A stretch of DNA of 64,000 bases from Meiothermus ruber DSM 1279 (GTDB taxonomy: Bacteria > Deinococcota > Deinococci > Deinococcales > Thermaceae): assembly GCF_000024425.1 (NCBI RefSeq), contig NC_013946.1, positions 496,001 to 560,000 of the forward strand. Reading direction: 5' to 3'. The position numbers and the translations under genes are program-made. Shown here one piece after another: positions 24,987 through 33,281 of the stretch. The notes beneath the pieces were generated by a model, which had not been told where the DNA came from, did not search any database, and worked only from the letters and a program-made list of their open reading frames with translations. Within the stretch, counting starts at the first letter, position 1, and each line of letters starts with the position of its first letter.

Positions 24987-25706
24987 ATGTACGACAGCAT
25001 CCGGCTGATGGTCGGCGGCCTCGGGCTTTTGTCGCGGGAGATGGTCATGCGGAACTACATCGCTTACAAGCACGGGGATGGCCAGGCTTTCGAGGCCCTG
25101 GTGGCGCACTACGGCTACCTGGCGTTCGAGAAGGCTTTCCGGCTGTTCCACCGCCTCGGCGACGAGGCCCGTGACCTGGCCCAGGAGCTTTTGTGTGAAG
25201 TGGTGGAGGTGCTCTCGAAACCGCTTCCCTCCGGCTCCAAGAACCTCACCTTCTGGGTGAACGTGGCCCTCGACCGCAAGGTCCGGGAGCGGCTGACCCA
25301 GGACGGCGTGGGCACGTACCGCGAGAACCGGCTTCTCAAGAAGCTGGTGGCGGTGCGGCTGGAGCTGGAAGGGGAAAAGGGACGCGCCCCCACCCACCCC
25401 GAGCTGGCGCAGGCCCTCGGGGTCGATGAGGAGACCCTCGAGCGCCTTCTCGCTGTGGAGGAGGCAAACCGCATTCTCAGCCTATCGGCTCCACACCCGG
25501 AGACCGGCACACGGCTGGAGGAGATGGTTGCGTCAACCGAAGAGGAAGACGTGCTCGAGGAGCTTGAGGAAGCCCTGGAGAAAGCCCGACTGGGGCTGAA
25601 GGCTGAGGAACTCTCTACCCTCGACCGCTTCCTGGCGGGAGAGGAAGTCTCCCAGGCCAATCTGGACGCCCTGGCGGCGACGCTCAAGGCCCGCATGGTC
25701 GCATAG
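24987..25706 (+). CDS. Sigma-70-like transcription factor
   Basis: 239 residues from ATG 24987, chosen for the perfect AGGAGG six bases before it. Residues about 28-110 look like sigma region 2 (GDGQAFEALVAHYGYLAFEK, LGDEARDLAQELLCEVVEVL). Residues about 120-165 look like region 3 (EGEKGRAPTHPELAQALGVD). The C-terminal 60 residues are a Glu-rich helix and a short helical end (LSTLDRFLAGEEVSQANLDA) that may be a worn region 4. It could be an element-coded sigma or anti-sigma-like regulator. Its own promoter type is shared with two other genes in the window, which hints at a small regulon. Confidence 0.6.
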   Translation: MYDSIRLMVGGLGLLSREMVMRNYIAYKHGDGQAFEALVAHYGYLAFEKAFRLFHRLGDEARDLAQELLCEVVEVLSKPLPSGSKNLTFWVNVALDRKVRERLTQDGVGTYRENRLLKKLVAVRLELEGEKGRAPTHPELAQALGVDEETLERLLAVEEANRILSLSAPHPETGTRLEEMVASTEEEDVLEELEEALEKARLGLKAEELSTLDRFLAGEEVSQANLDALAATLKARMVA

Positions 25707-25722
25707 CAGGCAAGCCTTTTTG

Positions 25723-25762
25723 CCTTCCGAGGATCATCCCTGTCCTTGGAAGGTTCTTTTTT
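25723..25762 (+). terminator. Intrinsic terminator after the sigma-like gene
   Basis: Stem CCTTCCGAGGA pairing with TCCTTGGAAGG around a nine-base loop, followed by TTCTTTTTT. Related in sequence and layout to the terminators at 26416 and 43981. Confidence 0.85.
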
Positions 25763-25772
25763 GGGCCGGTGG

Positions 25773-26033
25773 CTAGTTCATCGGGCCGCGCTCGCGGAAG
25801 TAAGCCCCGTTGCTGTCCCATACCGGCACCAGACGCCCGTTGAGACACCCCTCGAGGAACTCGAGCATCCGTGGGGCAGTCTGGCATTCGATAACCACCG
25901 TATCGCCTGAAACATCAAGCAGAGGCTCTTCCCCGAGTGACGCAGCCATGTGGCGCAGAAAGCAGGCCAGGTCCTCCGGGTGATCGGTGTCAACGAAGCG
26001 AACTCGGGTTCCTTCGTGAATTGCTTTAGGCAT
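25773..26033 (-). CDS. Small unknown protein
   Basis: 86 residues, soluble, acidic, with an alpha/beta pattern (RVRFVDTDHPEDLACFLRHM, PLLDVSGDTVVIECQTAPRM). It lies convergent to the sigma-like gene. Its 5' leader holds two hairpins (26056-26104). No family recognised. Confidence 0.6.
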   Translation of the reverse strand: MPKAIHEGTRVRFVDTDHPEDLACFLRHMAASLGEEPLLDVSGDTVVIECQTAPRMLEFLEGCLNGRLVPVWDSNGAYFRERGPMN

Positions 26034-26055
26034 AGCTCCATCTTAACGCAAAATG

Positions 26056-26104
26056 GCCGGGAAAGCCCGGCGCATCTGCGGTCAGGAGGGGAAAAGGCTT
26101 CCCC
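26056..26104. other. Two hairpins in the leader of the small minus-strand gene
   Basis: GCCGGG-AAAG-CCCGGC at 26056-26071 and GGGGAA-AAGGC-TTCCCC at 26088-26104. The second is followed on the plus strand by a T-rich run. They lie in the divergent region between 26033 and 26182 and may insulate the two genes or regulate the minus-strand one. Confidence 0.4.
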
Positions 26105-26139
26105 TTCCACTTTTTATGGTACTCGAGGGGGATTGAAGC

Positions 26140-26181
26140 GGTCAAGATTGAACAATACAATATTGTCGTCAGGAGGTAAAA
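26140..26181 (+). promoter_or_regulatory. Promoter and ribosome site (type B of a shared set)
   Basis: TACAATATTGTC, containing the palindrome ACAATATTGT, then AGGAGGTAAAA before ATG 26182. Same ribosome site as the sigma-like gene and the gene at 42793. Confidence 0.5.
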
Positions 26182-26397
26182 ATGGAAAAGGTTTTTGTCT
26201 GTCCAGATCTGCGCACCGGCGAGAAGCTTGCGGAGTTGCTCTACCTGGGCTTCAAAACAGGTGGACTCGTCGAATGGGAAGGAGACCAGGGTTGGCTCAA
26301 GCCCGCCTATAGGATCACTTTCCGCAGTGAAGCCCTTCAACGGGGTTTTGTGGAGTTTGTGAGGGCTCTCTTCCCTTCGGTCGTCATCCTTGACTGA
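26182..26397 (+). CDS. Small unknown protein
   Basis: 71 residues with a plausible small alpha/beta fold (KVFVCPDLRTGEKLAELLYL, YRITFRSEALQRGFVEFVRA). It is flanked by the shared promoter/ribosome-site type and the shared terminator type. No family recognised. Comparable in size and shape to single-domain phage or plasmid accessory proteins. Confidence 0.6.
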   Translation: MEKVFVCPDLRTGEKLAELLYLGFKTGGLVEWEGDQGWLKPAYRITFRSEALQRGFVEFVRALFPSVVILD

Positions 26398-26415
26398 CCC
26401 TTCCGTCCTTCTTTG

Positions 26416-26455
26416 CCTTCTGGGGATCGTCCTTTTCCTCAGGGGGTTCTTTTTT
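26416..26455 (+). terminator. Intrinsic terminator (second of the related set)
   Basis: CCTTCTGGGGA pairs, with some G-T pairs, with TCCTCAGGGGG, followed by TTCTTTTTT. Same plan and tail as at 25723. Confidence 0.8.
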
Positions 26456-26457
26456 GC

Positions 26458-26958
26458 CTAGCGCAGCAGGCGTGGGTCGAGGAAGAGCGGCTGGGGCTGG
26501 CCGACCCTCACCTCGGGCATCGCGGGGTGGCGGGGGTTGAGCAGCAGGTTGAACTCGCTGGGGACCACCGCCGAGGGGACACGCAGGGCCAGGGAGCGCA
26601 GGCTCAGGGCCCACTCGCTGCCCAGCCTCTGGGTGGACTCGGGGTAGGGCTCGGGCAACTGCCGCCAGTCGGGGGGCAGTTCGCTCAGCTCCTCGACGTG
26701 GGGATCGGGGATCTCCACCTCGATGGCCACGAACGCGGCCAGGTGAGCCCGGTCGTCCACGTGAACCAGCACCTCCAGGATGCCGGTGGAGAGGTGTTCG
26801 GCCAGGTACACCACCGGGACGATCCCCTTCGGGACGCTCTGCGAGCGTACACCCAGGGGGACCCCGAGGCGGTTCCAGCGTCCGGGGCTCTTGGCTGCCC
26901 CTTCCCCGGTGAAGGCGGTGTGGGCGTAGCTGCGCGAGGCGATGCGCCAGGCCCTCAC
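26458..26958 (-). CDS. RES-domain toxin
   Basis: 166 residues. The RES family pattern is seen: conserved Arg at the start (RAWRIA), AAKSPGRWNRLGVPLGV, VVYLAEHLSTGILEVLVHVD, and Ser/Asn near the C-terminus (VPSEFNLLLNPRHPAM). RES toxins degrade NAD+ when freed from their Xre-type antitoxin. The start GTG overlaps the antitoxin stop (GTGA), the usual arrangement with the antitoxin first. Confidence 0.8.
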   Translation of the reverse strand: MRAWRIASRSYAHTAFTGEGAAKSPGRWNRLGVPLGVRSQSVPKGIVPVVYLAEHLSTGILEVLVHVDDRAHLAAFVAIEVEIPDPHVEELSELPPDWRQLPEPYPESTQRLGSEWALSLRSLALRVPSAVVPSEFNLLLNPRHPAMPEVRVGQPQPLFLDPRLLR

Positions 26959-27353
26959 GTCACCAGGCCGTCCTCCAGGCGGCCCAGGAGGTGCTCCACC
27001 GCCTGGAAGCCAGGTTCAGTGTCCAGGTACGCGAGGGGGCTCGAGCCGTGCAGGAACACCTTGGGGCTGTTCATCCAGGAGGCCGCCAGCTGGGGCGAGC
27101 CGAAGAGCTCCTCGGCACGGCGCAGCAGGTAGATCACCCGGTACAGGCGGTTGGACTGCTCCCGGTTCAGGCGTCCCAGGCCCTTGTAGCGGTGGACGCT
27201 GCTGCGGGGGATGCCGGCGGCTTCCAGCACGTCGTGCTGGCTGAGGCCGTAGTGCCGGGCCACCTCGGTGATGAGTTCGACCGGCAACCCCTCCCGGACG
27301 CTCGCCACGTCAGTGGGTGAGCCGTCGAAGCGGAGGGGGAGCACTGTTCCCAT
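26955..27353 (-). CDS. Xre/MbcA/ParS-type antitoxin
   Basis: 132 residues from ATG 27353. An ATG at 27362 overlaps the -10 box, so the downstream one is preferred and would be leaderless. A helix-turn-helix segment (YGLSQHDVLEAAGIPRSSVH) is followed by the MbcA/ParS C-terminal domain (NRLYRVIYLLRRAEELFGSP, ASWMNSPKVFLHGSSPLAYL, DTEPGFQAVEHLLGRLEDG). It neutralises the RES toxin and should repress its own promoter at the palindrome over its start. Confidence 0.85.
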   Translation of the reverse strand: MGTVLPLRFDGSPTDVASVREGLPVELITEVARHYGLSQHDVLEAAGIPRSSVHRYKGLGRLNREQSNRLYRVIYLLRRAEELFGSPQLAASWMNSPKVFLHGSSPLAYLDTEPGFQAVEHLLGRLEDGLVT

Positions 27354-27389
27354 ATGGGACATTATGGCGTTCCACCTTGAACAAGTCAA
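27348..27389 (-). promoter_or_regulatory. Promoter and operator of the Xre-RES pair
   Basis: On the minus strand TTGACT (27389-27384), 17 bases, CATAAT (27366-27361), then ATG 27353. The perfect 12-bp palindrome TCCCATATGGGA (27348-27359) covers the transcription and translation start, the place for autorepression. Confidence 0.65.
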
Positions 27390-27575
27390 CGCTCCAGCCC
27401 CAGCCTCCTCGCCGCCCGCAGGGTGCGGGGGGCCTGGGAGAGATCGGCCTCGAGGTAGTCCCGCCCCCGGCGGAAGCGGGCGTCTTCCCCGTAGCGCTTC
27501 GCCAGCACCCGGAAGTAGTCCGCGCTGAAGTGCAGGAAGGCGGTGGCCGCCTCCCCATCGAAAGACAACCAACCC
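27386..27575 (-). pseudogene. Truncated C-terminal gene fragment
   Basis: Open frame reading DGEAATAFLHFSADYFRVLA, KRYGEDARFRRGRDYLEADL and APRTLRAARRLGLER, clearly protein-like, but its 5' end dissolves into the omega-RNA region at about 27575. Most likely the 3' end of a gene cut by insertion of the IscB element. Family not recognised. Confidence 0.5.
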
Positions 27576-27579
27576 GTAA

Positions 27580-27902
27580 GTCCTGACTGCGCGGCGCACA
27601 GGCAGGTCGTAGACCCCATGGCTGAAGCCAGGGGCTTGGAGCCCGTCTATGACGAGGCCAAGCGATGGAGCCCATGGACAAGGCGCTGATGTCGCTACGT
27701 TGCGAACAGGTTCAAGACCCACTCCGGGGTGCTTCCCCAGCCCCGGACCCTGGCAGTCCCGGTTGCAGACAAGCTTTGGGGTGTGCGCGAAACGGATCGG
27801 GACGTGCACCGGTTCGCAACATGGCCGAGGGGAGCGGTACGGGAGCGTCCGCCCATATCCGTCACCAGCCCCGTAAGGGGTCCCGAAAGGGAAGGAGAAA
27901 AC
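27580..27902 (+). ncRNA. IscB-associated omega RNA region
   Basis: Non-coding, GC-rich stretch directly before the IscB start, the place of the omega RNA in IscB loci. GTTGCGAAC (about 27699) and GTTCGCAAC (about 27813) form a perfect 9-bp long-range stem. Between them is GGGGTGCTTCCCCAGCCCCGG, here read as two short GC stems, resembling the core of known omega RNAs. CCCCATGGCTGAAGCCAGGGG near 27614 is another hairpin. The guide would come from DNA just left of the element. Boundaries are estimates. Confidence 0.55.
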
Positions 27903-28139
27903 ATGGTTTTCGTGCTGGACAAAAGAAAAAAGCCGCTCATGCCTTGCAGCGAGAAGCGTGCTCGGTTCCTGCTCACCCGAGGCCGGGCGTTTGTAGTTCT
28001 ACCTATATTGTTAAGAGTCCCGAGTCATCTAAATTCGAGGCTATGCTGGAAGTTAACCGCCGATGCAACAGCATCGAAGAGCTCAGGCATGACCCTGAGC
28101 TTCTTGATAGTCCAGTCGGTCGTGTTTTTCCGGGCGTGA
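27903..28139 (+). pseudogene. iscB: IscB remnant (PLMP domain only)
   Basis: The first 32 codons read MVFVLDKRKKPLMPCSEKRA then RFLLTRGRAFVV, the N-terminal PLMP domain that defines IscB, the ancestor of Cas9. From about base 27998 the translation turns into unrelated sequence and stops at 28139. The RuvC, bridge-helix and HNH parts are all missing. An omega-RNA-like region lies directly upstream and AAGGAG precedes the ATG. The break coincides with the left edge of the FAD/ABC/P450 cluster, so a deletion probably joined the two. Confidence 0.8.
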
Positions 28140-29443
28140 ATCATTCACTCCGGGCGGTTCGCCCCGACCTACCCCCAACTTCAGCAGATATCGTGATTAT
28201 TGGAGGCGGGATTATTGGCAGCGGCATAGCCTGCCACCTCTGGCACGTACCCAGCCTGCGGCGCCGGATGATCCTGCTGGAGAAACACTCCTTCCTCGCT
28301 GGGCAGTTCTTCCAGGCCATGAACGCCACCGGGCAAAGGGTCATGCGCAGCCCCTACGAGCACCACATCGCCCCGGACGGCGACATGCAGATGCTAGACT
28401 TCGCTCGTCTTCACCTCGACCAGTTGACGTCGCTCGAGCGCGAGCAGGTCTGGCTGGGCCTCTCGGGCCAGCGCGCCGTAGTCCCGCTCGACGTGTTCAT
28501 CGGCCACTCGACCCACATGATCGGGGTACATCAGCTCCGCAAGATCGCCTACCGCGCGCGGGTAATCTCGGTTAGACCTGACCCGGGGCGGGACGGATAT
28601 CTGATCGCTACCGCCGAGGGGCCGGTCATCCGGGCCAAGACAGTCATCCTGGCAGCGGGCAACCGCGAGGCTGTGTGGCCGCAGGTTTTCTCGGAGGCTG
28701 CCCGCCGCTATCCCGCGCAGGTGTGTTCGGTATACGCGAAGCCAGCGCTCAACCCGGGCCAGACGATCGCCGTCGTCGGTAGTGGGCTCAGCGCGGCCCA
28801 CACCATCCTCCGGGCGCTCGAGGCCGGAGCACGGCCCGTGTGGATCCTACGCCGCGAGGAGCGTTACCGGTGTGCCGATTTCGACACGGCTTATTTCCGA
28901 ACGGAGGGTATTGCGCGGTTCCGGCGGCTGCCTAGCCTGGCCCGGAAGGTCGGTACGTTGCTGGAGGAATCCCGTGGCAGCATCATGCTGGAGTTCCTGC
29001 CGCGGCTGGGCAGCCTAGAAGAAGCGGGCGTCTTACGGGTTCACCGTCATGCCACGGTGTTGGCTGTCCGAGCATCAGCCAGCGGCCGCCTCGAACTCAA
29101 CCTGTCATCGGGCGCCGATGAGCATGTGGACTTGGTGATTTTGGCGACCGGCCTATCCCCTGACACGCAGCTTCTGCCGGATGAGGTCGAGCTCCTCGCC
29201 GATCGTTACCCGGTCCTGGAGGACGGCACGCTTGAGGTCAGCGGCCACCCAGGCCTCTTCGCAGCCGGGCCACTGGCCTCTTTGACGCTTGGTCCCGCCG
29301 CCAAGAACGTGGATGGGGCTAGGCTGGCCGCACAAGTGATCATCCCGGCACTCATCGAAAAATTCAGTGGCAGCCGTCCAGCTTCCTTCACGGTTCGGGG
29401 GAATTTCGCCGTCAGTTTCCCGCTGAAGGCAGGTGTGCGATGA
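28043..29443 (+). CDS. FAD-dependent oxidoreductase (monooxygenase-like)
   Basis: 466 residues from ATG 28043; there is no good ribosome site, so the start is tentative. A first dinucleotide-binding motif VIIGGGIIGSGIACHL lies at about 52-67, and a second TIAVVGSGLSAAHTIL at about 240. VILATGLSPDTQLLPD lies near the C-terminus. The two-Rossmann plan is that of flavin monooxygenases such as ornithine/lysine N-hydroxylases and related reductases. It begins the metabolic cluster and ends with an ATGA overlap. Substrate unknown. Confidence 0.75.
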   Translation: MLEVNRRCNSIEELRHDPELLDSPVGRVFPGVNHSLRAVRPDLPPTSADIVIIGGGIIGSGIACHLWHVPSLRRRMILLEKHSFLAGQFFQAMNATGQRVMRSPYEHHIAPDGDMQMLDFARLHLDQLTSLEREQVWLGLSGQRAVVPLDVFIGHSTHMIGVHQLRKIAYRARVISVRPDPGRDGYLIATAEGPVIRAKTVILAAGNREAVWPQVFSEAARRYPAQVCSVYAKPALNPGQTIAVVGSGLSAAHTILRALEAGARPVWILRREERYRCADFDTAYFRTEGIARFRRLPSLARKVGTLLEESRGSIMLEFLPRLGSLEEAGVLRVHRHATVLAVRASASGRLELNLSSGADEHVDLVILATGLSPDTQLLPDEVELLADRYPVLEDGTLEVSGHPGLFAAGPLASLTLGPAAKNVDGARLAAQVIIPALIEKFSGSRPASFTVRGNFAVSFPLKAGVR

Positions 29444-29901
29444 CCCAGCACCGGTCAGGCGCTTACTACCTCCCCGAGGAAGAGTTGGAGCGCGCCATGG
29501 TACTCATGCGCTACGGAACGTCCGAGCTCCACGCGGTCTTCGGGCTCTGCCACGTCGCCCAGGATCTGACCGCACAGCTGTGCTGGATCGAACGCGCAAG
29601 CCATAGCGAGCGGGCTGCTGAGCTGTTGGAGGATCTGGAGGCAGAGGGGCAGCGCGAGGCCGACAGCCTGATCCAGCTCTTGAAGTCCGCAATCTGTGAG
29701 GAATGGGGCTACTGCAGGCGCCGTGTGACGGATGGGCTCGGCGATCCCCGCCGCCTGGTTCAAGAGCTTTTCCGCCTCATTTACAACTACTTATGCTTAG
29801 ACGAAAAGGGGGTGAGAGCCGTAGATCGATCTTGGGTACTCCTGGCAGCGGTAGTGCTTGCGAGATCAGACTTGGGAAAACTCTGCCGCTGTGCGGGTTG
29901 A
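29440..29901 (+). CDS. Unknown helical protein in the metabolic cluster
   Basis: 153 residues, coupled by ATGA to the FAD enzyme. Mostly helical (EEELERAMVLMRYGTSELHA, AAELLEDLEAEGQREADSLI), with cysteines in FGLCHVA, QLCWIER, AICEEWGYC, YLCLDE and KLCRCAG. No family recognised. The seven cysteines are unusual for this GC-rich thermophile; a metal site is possible. Confidence 0.6.
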   Translation: MTQHRSGAYYLPEEELERAMVLMRYGTSELHAVFGLCHVAQDLTAQLCWIERASHSERAAELLEDLEAEGQREADSLIQLLKSAICEEWGYCRRRVTDGLGDPRRLVQELFRLIYNYLCLDEKGVRAVDRSWVLLAAVVLARSDLGKLCRCAG

Positions 29902-29947
29902 GAGGAGTTAGGGTCTAGGTTTCCTTGCAGACACGACGGAGGGAAAG

Positions 29948-30604
29948 ATGCTGAGGTCGAAGGACTTGCACATGGCGGCTACCATCGACATGGAGAGCCG
30001 CACCATCATGGTCTCAGGGGCGATTGATGTCAACCGGGTCACTATCGTCATGCGGGTGCCGATCCCGGAGCCCGGGGAATACACGCTGGTCAAGGCGGAG
30101 ACCAACCTGACCGATGAGCCCTGGCTGTGCTGGCAGATCACCCTCGGAGAAGGGGTTTCGCTCCCGCTGCAAAACCCTACGAATCTGCTGCTTTCGCGCC
30201 AATTCCGCAAGGCCAAGTACCTGGCGGACCGGGGCGCGATCCTTTTCTGGGATGGCGAGGTCCGTCCGGGCGACGCCATCTTCAAGATGGCGCGGCTGAA
30301 CATCTCCGGCAACTACATGATCCTGTCGCATAACCGCGGGGGGTTAACCGACGGCATCTTTGACGAAGACGAGGACGAGTCCGACGATACCGGGCTTGAG
30401 CAGGACACCCCGCGGATCGACCTGCCCGGGGCCTTGGACCGCTACTACGAGCACATCACGAGGCACGGCTTCGGTGACGATCTGCCCAAGATTGAGGTCG
30501 AAACACCGGTAAGGATCGTGCAGCCTGGGGAAATCGACATCCTCTCCTTCACGAACCTCCCCCAAGCCCATTCGGGCGGCATCCGGCCGCGGGAGCGAGC
30601 CTGA
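29948..30604 (+). CDS. Unknown protein in the metabolic cluster
   Basis: 218 residues. The N-terminal 130 residues are beta-rich (MESRTIMVSGAIDVNRVTIV, GEYTLVKAETNLTDEPWLCW), followed by an acidic run (FDEDEDESDDTG) and a tail (RIDLPGALDRYYEHITRHGF). AGGGAAAG precedes the ATG. No family recognised. It closes the first transcription unit of the cluster, before the terminator at 30627. Confidence 0.6.
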   Translation: MLRSKDLHMAATIDMESRTIMVSGAIDVNRVTIVMRVPIPEPGEYTLVKAETNLTDEPWLCWQITLGEGVSLPLQNPTNLLLSRQFRKAKYLADRGAILFWDGEVRPGDAIFKMARLNISGNYMILSHNRGGLTDGIFDEDEDESDDTGLEQDTPRIDLPGALDRYYEHITRHGFGDDLPKIEVETPVRIVQPGEIDILSFTNLPQAHSGGIRPRERA

Positions 30605-30626
30605 AGGAGTGCTGGTGCCGTTCAGA

Positions 30627-30650
30627 GGAGGCCTTATGGCCTCCGCTTTT
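30627..30650 (+). terminator. Terminator inside the metabolic cluster
   Basis: GGAGGCC-TTAT-GGCCTCC followed by GCTTTT. It separates the FAD oxidoreductase unit (28043-30604) from the exporter/P450 unit (30668-36881). Confidence 0.7.
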
Positions 30651-30667
30651 GTAGGATCAGCCGGCTT

Positions 30668-31654
30668 ATGATTGTCCTGGAGGGGGTTTCCAAACGCTAC
30701 CGGGTGCTCGAGCCCGGGCGTGGCCTCGGGGGCTTCGTGCGGAGCCTGGTGAAGCCGCGTTACCGGGAAATTACCGCCCTGGACAACATCAGCCTCACCG
30801 TCCCGCAGGGGCAGGTGGTCGGCTACATCGGACCCAACGGGGCAGGCAAGTCCACAACCATCAAGATCATCGCGGGGATCGTCCGCCCCTCGGCGGGTCG
30901 GGTTGTTGTGGCGGGCCGAGACCCGTTCCGCCAGCGCACCGCCCACCAGCTGGAACTCGGGGTGGTGATGGGCCACCGCACCCGGCTTTTCTGGGACCTG
31001 CCGGTGCTGGAGTCGCTCCGCTACCACGCCAAGGTGTATCGCCTCAGCCAGAGTGGATTGGATCAGCGCATCGGTGCCATGGCCCGGCAATTCGGCATCG
31101 AGGGGTTGCTCTCGCAGCCGGTACGCCAGCTGAGCCTTGGACAGCGCGTCCGGTGCGACTTGGCCCTCGCCTTCCTCCACCACCCCAGGGTGCTCCTGCT
31201 CGATGAGCCTACCATCGGCCTGGACTTCGACAGCAAGGCGTTGCTGCGGTCCGCTATCCGTCAGGTGGCCTCTGATCTACAGACGACCGTCATCCTGACG
31301 TCGCACGACTTGGACGATGTTGAAGCCTTGAGCGATCGTATCGTCCTGCTCGACGAGGGCCGAGTCCTCTACGACGGAACCCTCCGACAACTCCGAGCCC
31401 AGCACGGCGTACTCCCCGAGCTCCGGCTAAGGCTCGAAGCCGGGGCGGATCAGGTGCGCGCTTGGCTTGAGGGGCTGGGCGGAGTACGGGAGGTCTACAC
31501 CCACGACGGCTGGGTGTGCGTCGCCCATGAGGGGGGAGGAGCCCCTGCGGCTGTGCTTGCGCGCCTTCTTCCACAAACCCCGGTCAGGGAGATGACCACC
31601 CACGAACCCTCGATCGAGGAGGTACTCCGGCGGGTCTACCGGGGAGCAAGGTAG
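30668..31654 (+). CDS. ABC-2 exporter ATPase
   Basis: 328 residues. Walker A GPNGAGKST lies at about 55-63, the signature LSLGQRVRCDLALAF at about 158, Walker B VLLLDEPTIGLD at about 177-188 and the switch His in LTSHDLDD. The N-terminus (KRYRVLEPGRGLGGFVRSL) and LSLGQ are typical of the subgroup that works with two separate ABC-2 permeases, as seen in viologen- and drug-type exporters. The two permeases follow directly. It likely powers export of the cluster's product or gives resistance. Confidence 0.9.
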   Translation: MIVLEGVSKRYRVLEPGRGLGGFVRSLVKPRYREITALDNISLTVPQGQVVGYIGPNGAGKSTTIKIIAGIVRPSAGRVVVAGRDPFRQRTAHQLELGVVMGHRTRLFWDLPVLESLRYHAKVYRLSQSGLDQRIGAMARQFGIEGLLSQPVRQLSLGQRVRCDLALAFLHHPRVLLLDEPTIGLDFDSKALLRSAIRQVASDLQTTVILTSHDLDDVEALSDRIVLLDEGRVLYDGTLRQLRAQHGVLPELRLRLEAGADQVRAWLEGLGGVREVYTHDGWVCVAHEGGGAPAAVLARLLPQTPVREMTTHEPSIEEVLRRVYRGAR

Positions 31655-31656
31655 AG

Positions 31657-32448
31657 ATGATCCCTTATACCGCCAACCTCCGTGTCGGATTTCAGCTGGC
31701 CCTCGCATACCGTAGAGCGGCCGCGGTCTGGGTCGTCGGAGAGCTGGCGCTCCTGGTGGCATTTTACTTTTTGTGGCGCGCGGTTTTCCTTTCCGTACCC
31801 GCAGGGTCATTTGCGGATCGGGACTTCGCTGCTTTCTACTTGTACTTATTGACCGCGCGACTCGCAGCGCGATTCACCGGCGGGCCTGCCTGGGGGTTCT
31901 TTGCCCAGCGCGTCCGTGTGGGAACCGTTGTGTACGACTTGGTACAGCCGGTCGAACTGGAGTATGCCCTCCTAGCCCGGTGGTTAGGGCAGAAGGCCGG
32001 ACAGTTGGTCATGGCGCTGCCGGCCTACGCCACCGCAGCGTTCGTCTCCGGGGCCTGGAGCGCTGGCGAGTGGCGGTTGGGGTGGTTCTTCCTGAGCCTG
32101 GTGGTGGGTTTTGCCTGTGCCTACTTTTTCGAGTTCTTGATGAGCCTCTCGGCTTTCTACACTAGCGCGCAGCAGGGGATCAACGAAGCCAAGGCCCTGG
32201 TCGTGGCGCTCCTGAGCGGGGCATTTTTCCCCATTGACCTGCTGCCGGATCGCTACGCCCTTCTAGCCAGTCTGCTGCCTTTCCAGGCCTTTATCTACCT
32301 TCCTGCGCGCATGCTGCAGCCGTCCATGCCGGAGAGCGAGATCTTCCGCGGACTGGCGGTGCAGCTGTTCTGGCTCCTGGTGCTTGCTGCAAGCTCCCGC
32401 TTCCTCCTCGGACGAGTACGCCAGCGGTTCAACGTGCAAGGAGGATAA
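31657..32448 (+). CDS. ABC-2 permease, first subunit
   Basis: 263 residues with six hydrophobic segments, among them VGELALLVAFYFLWRAVFL, FFLSLVVGFACAYFFEFLM and LAVQLFWLLVLAASSRFLL. It begins two bases after the ATPase gene and its stop is followed at once by the second permease. The NEAKALVVALLSGAFFPIDL segment matches the ABC-2 permease core. Pairs with the next gene as a heterodimer. Confidence 0.85.
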   Translation: MIPYTANLRVGFQLALAYRRAAAVWVVGELALLVAFYFLWRAVFLSVPAGSFADRDFAAFYLYLLTARLAARFTGGPAWGFFAQRVRVGTVVYDLVQPVELEYALLARWLGQKAGQLVMALPAYATAAFVSGAWSAGEWRLGWFFLSLVVGFACAYFFEFLMSLSAFYTSAQQGINEAKALVVALLSGAFFPIDLLPDRYALLASLLPFQAFIYLPARMLQPSMPESEIFRGLAVQLFWLLVLAASSRFLLGRVRQRFNVQGG

Positions 32449-33246
32449 ATGACCCACTACCTCGCCCTCGCGCTGGCCGCCCTGAGGCTGCAATTCGCGA
32501 CCTGGAAGCAGTACCGGGTGGACTATACCGCTGGCGTGCTCACCGTGCTCCTGGAGCAGGCCCTGACCCTGGTGCTTTTCTCCGTCATCTTCACACACGT
32601 GCCGCAAGTCCGCGGCTGGACCTTCCCCGAGATGCTCGTGCTTTACGGGTTGAACCGAATGGCGCTCGGCCTTGCCGACACTCTGGGGGAGAGCCTATGG
32701 TGGGTCGGCAGCTACGCCCAGGACGGCAGCCTGCTGCTCTACAAGCTCCGTCCGCTCGGGGTACTCTTCCAGCTCCTCACTGAGCGGATCCACTTCGAGC
32801 GGATTTCAGGATGCCTGACCGGGCTGATCCTGGTCCTCCATGGAGCGTCCGCGGCCGGGGTGGAATGGACTGCCGGTAAGGTTGCCACGGTCCTCTTATT
32901 TGTTCTCCTGGGCGCGTTCATCTATCTCGGGCTCATGATCCTGGGGGCTGCCGTAGCCATGCGGGTCATCGGCAGTTTGGACGCCATCACGACCTTGTGG
33001 AGCTTAACCGAGTTCGCCAAGTACCCGCTTCCCATCTTCGGTCGAACCGGGGCCTTTCTCCTGACGTTCGTCGTCCCGCTGGCGCTGACCGGCTATGTTC
33101 CTGCCGCTCTCCTGCTCGACGAGCACACACGCACAGCAGGCACCATCGCCCTTGCCGAGGCTTTGGTCGCTGCCGGCGCGTTCTTCGGCTTGTGCCTGCT
33201 GGCGTGGTCGTGGGCCCTCCGCGCTTATGAGGGGACTGGGAACTGA
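32449..33246 (+). CDS. ABC-2 permease, second subunit
   Basis: 265 residues, six hydrophobic segments (VLTVLLEQALTLVLFSVIF, VATVLLFVLLGAFIYLGLMI, LTFVVPLALTGYVPAALLL). Begins directly after the first permease stop with AAGGAGG upstream. The closing TFVVPLALTGYVPA segment is typical of this permease group. Together with the previous two genes it forms a complete exporter. Confidence 0.85.
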   Translation: MTHYLALALAALRLQFATWKQYRVDYTAGVLTVLLEQALTLVLFSVIFTHVPQVRGWTFPEMLVLYGLNRMALGLADTLGESLWWVGSYAQDGSLLLYKLRPLGVLFQLLTERIHFERISGCLTGLILVLHGASAAGVEWTAGKVATVLLFVLLGAFIYLGLMILGAAVAMRVIGSLDAITTLWSLTEFAKYPLPIFGRTGAFLLTFVVPLALTGYVPAALLLDEHTRTAGTIALAEALVAAGAFFGLCLLAWSWALRAYEGTGN

Positions 33247-33281
33247 GAGCCAACCTGCGGCGATAGCGGTGGGGGTGCTTA

